NCBI GenBank assembly: GCA_001510575.1
Contig: LNGK01000004.1
Span: 2,771,832-2,786,627, forward strand
DNA: 14,796 nucleotides
From: Knoxdaviesia capensis
Lineage: Eukaryota > Ascomycota > Sordariomycetes > Microascales > Gondwanamycetaceae
Reading direction: 5' to 3'
The position numbers and the translations under genes were made by a program. Numbering within the stretch: position 1 is the stretch's first letter; each line of letters begins with the position of its first letter. The notes under the pieces are model-generated. The model had not been told where the DNA came from, did not search any database, and saw nothing but the letters and a program-made list of their open reading frames with translations. Below are positions 8,005 through 14,796 of the stretch, one piece after another.

Positions 8005-10008
8005 ATCCCCTTCTTAGGGATACTACTACTAGTAGTAGCGTTAGCTTTCGATTAACGTAGCGCTCCTAGAGGGTAAGATCGAACGTACTTTCTATATAAA
8101 AGCTTATAGATACGTTCCTAAAACTAGATATCCTTAGTAATATATACCTATCCGAATTCTAGAATCTATACTCTATAAAGATAGCGGCCTTAGTATCTAA
8201 CTAAGATACCTTCTACGCCTATAGGTATTAGCTTAGTATTTTAGCTATCGAATTTAGCGCTTAATATCTTCTATCGCTAGAGGGGGTTTATATATATAAT
8301 ATACTTAGAACTTAGTATTTAAAGGTATAATATATTAACTTTCTCGTATATCCCGTAAGCCTTTTAAAAGGCGCTAATTAGCGTATTAAAGCTCCTAGAG
8401 ATAACCGTCCGATTAAGTATATAGATTACCGCGGTTATAATCTTATCTTATAGCTCTAGCGGGATACTCTCGGTAATAACGGTTACTTTAGTCTTCTATA
8501 AGACCTCGCGGATACTACGCTCGATACGCCCGTTCTTAGCTAGGTAGTATAGAGGCGATATTATATACTCGATTCCCTACTCGTTATAGTAAGTAGCTAG
8601 CTTCTTAGTACCGACGTTAGTACCGTTATCGCTATAAAGCTTCTTAGGTTTCTAGCCTAGCTCTAGTACCTATCTTTTAACGGTCTTCTAGATATATATA
8701 AGTATATTACTCTTCTAGGCTATTATATAAACTAATCGTTAGCTCGTCGCCTTATTATATACTAATAAGAAGTAGCTATTCCCGCTCGTAGATACTAGTC
8801 GTATAGTACCTATATCTATATAGATAACCTCCCTAGGTACCTTAGAAGGTACTTTAGAGTTTAATAGTTTAAAAGACGTTATCTTTCTAAACTCGTAGGC
8901 GTTATAAGGCTCGATAAGTCTAGTTACTTTCTTAACTAGAGAACTAGTAACCGCCTTAATTATTCGGGATATAGCTACCTTTCCGGGGTAGTAAAGGCGT
9001 TAGTATATAAGAGCCTCGCTCTCTAAGAGCGTACGTAGGGATACGTTAGCGTATACGGTACCGTTAACTTCGGTATATAAGGTATAGCCTTCCTCGCGAG
9101 GAAGCTCGTTTATAGTCGTATAGGCCTTAGGGCCTTCCTTTACTTCTAGCGTAAAGCTTCTTTCTACTAAGAAGATAGTAGTAATAACCTTATCCTTAAT
9201 TATTAGCTAGTCTACTACTAGAACGTACCCCTTCTTATATTAAATAATTCCGGAGATAACGTTAATAAGAAAGGTAGGGTAATACTAGATATTAGTAATC
9301 CTAAGGTTAGATCTATCCTTTATCTAGAGTTAAACGGTTCTAATATATCGAACTCTTAATAATCCGCTCCCTAACTTAATTAAATTAGTAAAAGTCTTTA
9401 GGGATCCTTACTTAAACTAAGATAGGTCGTTTAAAATATAGGAATCTAAACCTATATTATAGATCTAATTCGTATAGATATAGTATATAAGGTAGGGTTT
9501 AAAGGGTCGTTAGTCTATAGCGGTATAAGTAGTACCGTAGAAGGTAATCGACTCCTCTAGCTTAGCGTCCTTTAGAGGCTTATTACCTTTACCCTTAGTA
9601 GGCTTCTTAATAGAAGTTATAGTATTTATAGCTCTTAGCTTATAAGTCTTCTCTTTACTATTCGCCTTCGCTTAGTACTTACTTATAATATAACCTTTTA
9701 AGCCGTACTAATAGTATTAAATATTACTTTTCTTCTAGATAGGGATACTACCGGCGGTAGGCTTAAGGGAGGGGGGGGTATAGTAATCGGGTTTCTTCGC
9801 GCTATTATCCTTCTTCTAGTTAGGAAGATATCTAGATTACTACTAGCGCGTAGCGTAGTTTATATTCTTAGCTATATATTTAGATATAGCTATAATAAGG
9901 GTAGCCTTATCGTCGATATCCTTATTAAAACTCTTTAAGATAGCGCGGAGGTCTCTATTAAGCTTAGGGTAGCGGGTAGTAATATAATAGTAGGCGCCCG
10001 TTATAGTT

Positions 10009-10013
10009 AAGAT
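10009..10013. other. Copy B target site in copy A (candidate duplication)
   Basis: AAGAT directly precedes the copy B LTR. The uninterrupted gag of copy B reads GGTTAAGATAGTCGGG (14206-14221), so the insertion point lies within or just after AAGAT. The second copy of the duplication should lie beyond the window. Confidence 0.6.
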
Positions 10014-10176
10014 TATTCGAATATAGGAAAAGCGGTTAGAATTAGAAGCGTAACTTTATAGTCAATACCATTCACAAAGGTAGGGGGTAAAAAACAAGAT
10101 AAGTAGTTAATAGCTATGAAATACTATGCTAGAATAGATAGGGGGAAAGCTTCCTTCTTATCCCCTATGGGATCTA
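10014..10176 (-). repeat. Copy B 3' LTR (about 163 bp), RIP-poor
   Basis: Aligned without gaps to 5814-5976, I count about eleven differences, all transitions. The outer end is TATTCGAATATA, so the CG lost in A is still present; TA in place of TG at the very end fits RIP. The inner end is TCTA where A has TCCA. It keeps CpA/TpG sites at 10060-10136 as in copy A. Confidence 0.65.
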
Positions 10177-10190
10177 GGCTTCCCCCCGTC
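10177..10190 (-). other. Copy B probable polypurine tract
   Basis: GACGGGGGGAAGCC on the element strand, directly upstream of the proposed LTR start; equivalent to 5977-5990. Confidence 0.55.
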
Positions 10191-10350
10191 TAGATCCCTA
10201 ATACCTTCTAAGGCTTCCCTTCCTATACTAGGCTCTTCGTAAATCTATATTATATTTATTATTATTCCCTAAGCTATTTATCGTAGCCTTATTCTTTATT
10301 ATAAACTTCTAGCTATATAAAAGATAATATAATATAAATTATTCTAATAT

Positions 10351-13300
10351 TTAATACCCCTTCTTAGTTAGAACGTTATATACTAGTAGTCCCGCGTACC
10401 TCTTAAATAGTACTCTTCTTAATAGCTTAGTTAGTATATCCGCTAATTATTCTACCGTAGGTACGTATTATACTCTAATATTAAGTTCCTATACTTAATC
10501 GATAGTAGAGTAAAGAGGCGTACTAACGTGTTTTAGGTTCGGATAGTAAGTAGGTTTCGTAACGGCGGTAATAGTAGCGGTATTATCCTCTTAGAGGACG
10601 ATATTCCTAATATAAAAGTTAAGCTCGGTTAGTAAATATTAAAGCTATATTAGGTAGTATATAGTCTCTCGTAGCGCGTAGATCTCGGCTTTAGTAGAAG
10701 AGTTAGTAGTCCGCTTCTACTATTTACTATACTAGCTAATAGGATTATTATTAAGTATAATAACGTAGCTAGTAGTTAATTTAAATTCGGCGTCTTCGGT
10801 ATTACTATATAAGGTATCGGCTTAGGCGTTTAGTATCTAATCTTACGCTATAGGATTCCGTTAGTAGGTAATCCCCTTCTAAGCGTATCTAGTAAGGTAC
10901 CGTAGTATATACTTTAGGCTTTTAACGTATATAATTCGTAGGTCGTAAGAGAAGCGCGTGTACTAATATATAGCGTAGGCTACGTTAGGTCGGGTCTTTC
11001 CTATAAGGTATAAGAGCTTTCCTATTATTTAATAGTATAAGCCTTAATCGGTAGGTTATATATCTTTATACTCGGGGGGTAAAAAGGTAACTAGCTCTAT
11101 TAACGTAGTTACGGTTCGGTAATTTAAAAGCTAGAACTCTTCTAGTATATCTCTAATATAGGTATCTTAGCTAATTAAGATACTATCGTTTTCGATCTTA
11201 ATAGCTATTCCTAAGAGCTATTTAGGCTCTCCTTAGTACTTAGAGATTAGGATACTTACTAGGTCTTTCTCGAATTAATTAGCTATAGATTTATTAAGGG
11301 AAAGGATTAGTAGGTTATTAACGTAAGAAGAGATAACTACTCGGGTCTAGGGGTTATAGTAGGTTACGTCGTTAGCCTATAAAGGCTTAAATCCGATTAT
11401 TACGAGTACCTCTCGGAAACGAATCTATTACTATCTTCCTAACTACTTTAGTCTATATAGTAGTTTTAGTAGAATAAAATACTACTAAGCGCTTCCTAAC
11501 TTCTATCTAACCTTTAGGGCCTCCTCGGGATATTCGTCTAGGTACTTACGTATTATAGGCTTAGGGATAATATAGATCGTTTCCTTAAGCTCTCCTTATA
11601 AATAGGTAGAGACTATATCTATCTACCGTAGGGTAGCTCTCGTCTTAACTATAAGGGCTAATAGGATCCTCTACGTATCTAGGGTCGTAGTCGATACGAA
11701 CGTTTTATAGAAGTTAACGCCTTCTCGTTATTAAAAGCCTTAAGCGTATTATCTTACTTTCTTCTTAGTTTCGTTACCCTCCGCGTTAGTCTTCTATCGA
11801 AAGGCGAGCTTCGTAGTAATCGGTTTCTTTAGAGGCTTTCCTTATATTACCTTAAAAGTCTTTATCTTAATAACCTTCCGAAATTTAGTCCTAATAGCTT
11901 CCGTCTAGGTTCCTATAGCTTTCTAATCTCGTTAAGGGTTATACTTTAATACTTCGTTAGTATTACGTAAGTAGATTAAATTAGATACTACTATAAAAGT
12001 ACTTCCTAGTAATTAGTCGCTAGCTAATTCGTTAAGGTCTTTAAGTTTATCTAATCTCGAGCGGCTCTTATTAATAATAAGAGGATTTACGGTCGTAGCT
12101 TCCTTATCGTCTAATAAGTTCTACGTATTAGACGGTTCTAATACGGCTATTAGCTCCGATACCCTAGATAGCTCCGGTACGCTAGATAGCTCTAATACGC
12201 TAGATATCCCTTTCTTAGGGATACTACTACTAGTAGTAGCGCTAGCTTTCGATTAGCGTAGCGCTCCTAGAAGGTAAGATTAAACGTACTTTCTATATAA
12301 AAGCTTATAGATACGTTCCTAAAACCGGATATCCTTAGTAATATATACCTATCCGAATTCTAGAATCTATACTCTATAAAGATAGCGGCCTTAGTATCTA
12401 ACTAAGATACCTTCTACGCCCGTAGGTACTAACTTAGTATTTTAGCTATTGAATTTAACGTTTAATATCTTCTATCGCTAGAGGGGGTTTATATATACGA
12501 TATATTTAGAACCTAGTATTCGAAGGTATAATATATTAACCTTCTTATATATCCCGTAAGCTTTCTAAAAGGCGCCGATTAGCGTATTAAAGCTCTTAGA
12601 GATAACCGTTTAATTAAGTATATAGACTACCGCGGTTATAATCTTATCCTATAGCTCTAACGGGATACTCTTAGTAATAACGGTTACTCTAGTCTTCTAT
12701 AAGACCTTACGGATACTACGCTCGATACGCCCGTTCTTAGCTAGGTAATATAGAGGCGATATTATATACTCGATTCCCTATTCGTTATAGTAAGTAGCTA
12801 GCTTCTTAGTACCGATATCGGTACCGTTATCGCTATAGAGCTTCTTAAGCTTCCGGCCTAGCTTTAGCGCCTATCTCTTAATAGTCTTCTAGATATATAT
12901 AAGTATATTACTCTTCTAGGCTATTATATAAACCGATTATTAGCTCGTTACCTTATTATATACTAATAAGAAGTAGCTATTCCCGCTTATAGATACCGGT
13001 CGTATAATACTTATATCTATATAGATAACCTCCCTAGGTACCTTAGAGGGTACTTTAGAGTCTAGTAGTTTAAAAGACGTTATCTTTCTAAACTCGTAGG
13101 CGCTATAAGGCTTAATAAGTCTAGTTACCTTCTTAACTAGAGAACTAGTAACTACCTTAACTATTTAAGATATAGCTACCTTTCTAGGGTAGTATAGGCG
13201 CTAGTATATAAGAGCCTCGCTCTCTAAGAGCGTACGTAGGGATACGTTAGCGTATACGGTACCGTTAACTTCGGTATATAAGGTATAGCCTTCCTCGTAA

Positions 13301-14796
13301 GGAAGCTTATCTATAATTATATAGGCTTTAGGGCCTTCCTTTACTTCTAGCGTAAAGCCTCTTTCTATTAGAAAGATAATAGTAATAACCTTATCCTTAA
13401 TTATTAGCTAGTCTACTACTAAAACATACCCCTTCTTATACTAAATAATTCCGGAGATAACGTTAATAGGAAAGGTAAGGTAATACTAGACGTTAATAAT
13501 CCTAAGGTTAGATCCGTCCTTTATCCGGAATTAAATAATTCTAATATATTAAACTCTTAATAATCCGCTCCCTAACTTAATCGAATTAGTAAAAGTCTTT
13601 AGGGATCCTTACTTAAACTAAGATAGGTTATTTAAAATATAAGAATCTAAACCTATATTATAAATCTAATTTATACGGATATAATATACGGGGTAAGGCT
13701 TAAAGGGTCGTTAGTCTATAGCGGTATAGGTAGTACTATAGAGGGTAGTCGACTCCTCTAGCTTAACGTCCTTTAGAGGCTTATTACCTTTACCCTCGGT
13801 AGGCTTCTTAGTAGAAGTCGTAGTATTCGCGGCTCTTAGCTTATAAGTCTTCTCTTTACTATTCGCTTTCGCTCGGTACTTACTTATAATATAACCTTTT
13901 AAGTTATATTAATAGTATTAAATATTACTCTTCTTCTAGATAGGGATACTACTAGCGGTAGGTTTAGGGGAGGGGGGGGTATAGTAATCGGGTTTCTTTA
14001 CGCTATTATCCTTCTTCTAGTTAAGAGGATATCTAGATTACTACTAGCGCGTAGCGCGGTTTATATTCTTAGCTATATATTCTAATATAGCCGTAATAAG
14101 GGCGGCTTTATCGTCGATATCCTTATTAAAACTCTTTAGGATAGCGCGGAGGTCTCTATTAAGCTTAGGGTAGCGGGCGGTAATATAATAGTAGGCGCCC
14201 GTCGCGGTTAAGATAGTCGGGATTACGAGCCCTTCTAGTCTTACTTTATATACTATAGAGATAAATCGATTTAGGATTTAGTATACTCCCTCTCTCGGTT
14301 CGGTTTAGAAATTAAAAACTACTATAATATTTTTAATCCGCGACTCCCTAGTTACCTAGAAATTCTACTTTAACGATCTAAATAGGGTATAAGTATTTAC
14401 CTTATCCTTAAATATAGAGGAAATCTTAGGGGCGATCGTTTCCTTTATTATACGTACTATATACGCGCTTACTAGGGGTTAAAGGTCTCGGAGTTATTCG
14501 ATAGTAATACCTAGCGCGCTTAGGGTAGTCTCGAATTCTTTAGATTACTATAGCTATTCCGAAGTACTAGCTAGCTTTAAGGTCTTATCGATAAGGATAA
14601 CGTAGTTCTTAAGCTCCCTTATCTTAACCTTCGTAGCTAAACGTCTATAGTTCCCGTCTTTATCTAAGTTATCGTTATCTTCGTCTTCCGACTAGTATTC
14701 CTACTATCGGAAAGAGGATCTACGTTATCGCTCGTTCTCCTAAGTTATCTATAAAACCTTATCTTATATCTCTAAGATCTTCTTAATTAATACCTA
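10351..14796 (-). pseudogene. Copy B gag-pol polyprotein, RIP-inactivated, 5' end outside window
   Basis: One minus-strand frame holds from the window end to the TAA at 10351-10353, about 1482 codons, with gag, zinc knuckle, integrase, RT and stop all in the same phase. Gag (14796-about 13950) is Lys/Glu-rich and contains KVKIRELKNYVILIDKTLKL and SIFKDKVNTYTLFRSLK, then a copia-like VLEGLV-type segment (RLEGLVIPTIL). The zinc knuckle at 13917-13876 has Tyr for each Cys/His. The integrase triad is intact at 13015-13017, 12829-12831 and 12721-12723. The RT active site at 11325-11314 is YVNN, as in A. Many TAG/TAA codons and almost no ATG remain, so no product is expected. The length is near that of a complete copia polyprotein. 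Confidence 0.92.
12134..12205 (-). repeat. Four 18-bp tandem repeats in copy B integrase-RT linker
   Basis: This is the equivalent of 7933-8004, with the same unit length and count. It differs from copy A by transitions only (for example CTAATA versus CCGATA). Confidence 0.85.

Larger units (their letters stand above)
5814..10013 (-). mobile_element. Copy A: Ty1/copia retrotransposon, 3' part, split by copy B
   Basis: This is the minus-strand copia element whose 3' end begins at 5814 inside the 5' LTR of element 1 (candidate target duplication CTATA, 5809-5813). It contains a short 3' LTR, a polypurine tract and 1288 codons of gag-pol, then stops at 10013 in gag, where the LTR of copy B starts. 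Copy B shows uninterrupted sequence across the same point (14201-14220), so A was split by B rather than truncated. Aligned to B with an offset of 4200-4201, the differences I checked are transitions with a one-base indel near 10222. The rest of A (gag start, leader, 5' LTR) should lie beyond the window. Confidence 0.9.
6150..10013 (-). pseudogene. Copy A gag-pol polyprotein, RIP-inactivated and split
   Basis: One minus-strand frame covers gag, protease, integrase, RT and RNase H with no frameshift at the motifs I tested. In coding order: a CCHC zinc knuckle at 9716-9675, changed to Tyr at all three Cys and the His (GLKGY core); protease LDSYILNDLS near 9450; integrase with Asp 8814-8816, Asp 8628-8630 and Glu 8520-8522 in VIYIDIGT, YSDNGT and NGRIERS, spacing D-61-D-35-E; an 18-bp repeat linker; RT with LYKLK and the active site YVNN (7124-7113) in place of YVDD; RNase H with DSSTEAEIYVL near 6495; tail QLADVLTKLL; stop TAA 6150-6152. 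In-frame stops are TAG/TAA of CAG, CAA or TGG origin; TGA is almost absent. The 5' end is cut at 10013 by copy B. Confidence 0.92.
10014..14796 (-). mobile_element. Copy B: Ty1/copia retrotransposon, same family, runs off window
   Basis: This second copy, same orientation as A, is inserted in the gag of A. It has the 163-bp LTR, a polypurine tract and at least 1482 codons of gag-pol up to the window end, including the gag part that A lacks here. Its gag start, leader, primer site and 5' LTR are outside. Differences from A where I compared them are C/T or G/A, in both directions, so each copy was mutated separately after B inserted. Many A/B differences are paired CG versus TA. Confidence 0.92.

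Noticed and set aside
6150..10013. Ty3/gypsy assignment for copies A and B
   Set aside because: Integrase lies upstream of reverse transcriptase in coding order, and the RT, RNase H and tail motifs are of Ty1/copia type.
5814..14212. Two 4.2-kb direct repeats as a plain tandem segmental duplication
   Set aside because: The repeat edges coincide with a retrotransposon LTR end on one side and an interior gag site on the other, and B carries intact sequence across that site. A same-orientation insertion of B into A explains all edges.
6150..14796. Reading the long frame as a living gene that uses reassigned TAG/TAA codons
   Set aside because: The stops fall exactly where CAG, CAA or TGG are expected, together with loss of ATG, Cys and His codons and of the RT active site. 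This is RIP damage, not an alternative genetic code.

Overview
The window looks like a gene-free, AT-rich block of nuclear DNA from a filamentous ascomycete fungus (Pezizomycotina). It consists of transposable elements inactivated by repeat-induced point mutation (RIP). The main sign is that CpA and TpG are almost absent over most of 14.8 kb on both strands, while CpG, CpC and GpG remain and TpA is in great excess. RIP of the CpA>TpA type gives this pattern. I see no intact host gene, rRNA, tRNA gene or CRISPR array. The species cannot be named from this sequence.

Layout. Positions 1-112 are a TAA microsatellite that flips into TTA. Positions 113-692 are RIP-saturated DNA with at most a faint, unrecognised coding trace. 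Positions 693-5813 are the visible part of an old Ty1/copia retrotransposon on the minus strand, here called element 1. It has a 484-bp 3' LTR, a polypurine tract, a decayed RNase H-RT-protease-gag series, a primer-binding site that looks like the anticodon loop of initiator tRNA-Met, and the inner 331 bp of its 5' LTR. Its integrase region is missing. A 1170-bp DNA transposon with perfectly paired 88-bp terminal inverted repeats and a TA target duplication sits in its leader (4217-5386). The core of that transposon resembles the C-terminal part of a fungal pogo/Fot transposase.

Positions 5814-14796 hold two copies, A and B, of a second Ty1/copia family in the same minus orientation. Copy A starts inside the 5' LTR of element 1. 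Copy B starts inside the gag of copy A. B carries the gag sequence that A lacks beyond the junction, and B's intact target sequence shows that A was interrupted rather than eroded. Each copy has one continuous gag-PR-IN-RT-RH reading frame with no frameshift at the points I tested, but with many in-frame TAG and TAA codons of the CAG/CAA/TGG>TAG/TAA type.

The elements therefore form a nest: B in A, A in element 1, and the DNA transposon separately in element 1. The outer halves of A and of element 1's 5' LTR should lie beyond position 14796. Most interesting are the RIP-poor islands that coincide with the short LTRs of A/B and the TIRs of the DNA element, the missing integrase of element 1, the anticodon-loop primer site, and the exact RIP footprint on zinc-knuckle and RT active-site codons while the integrase DDE triad survives. 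I found no new defence or metabolic system.
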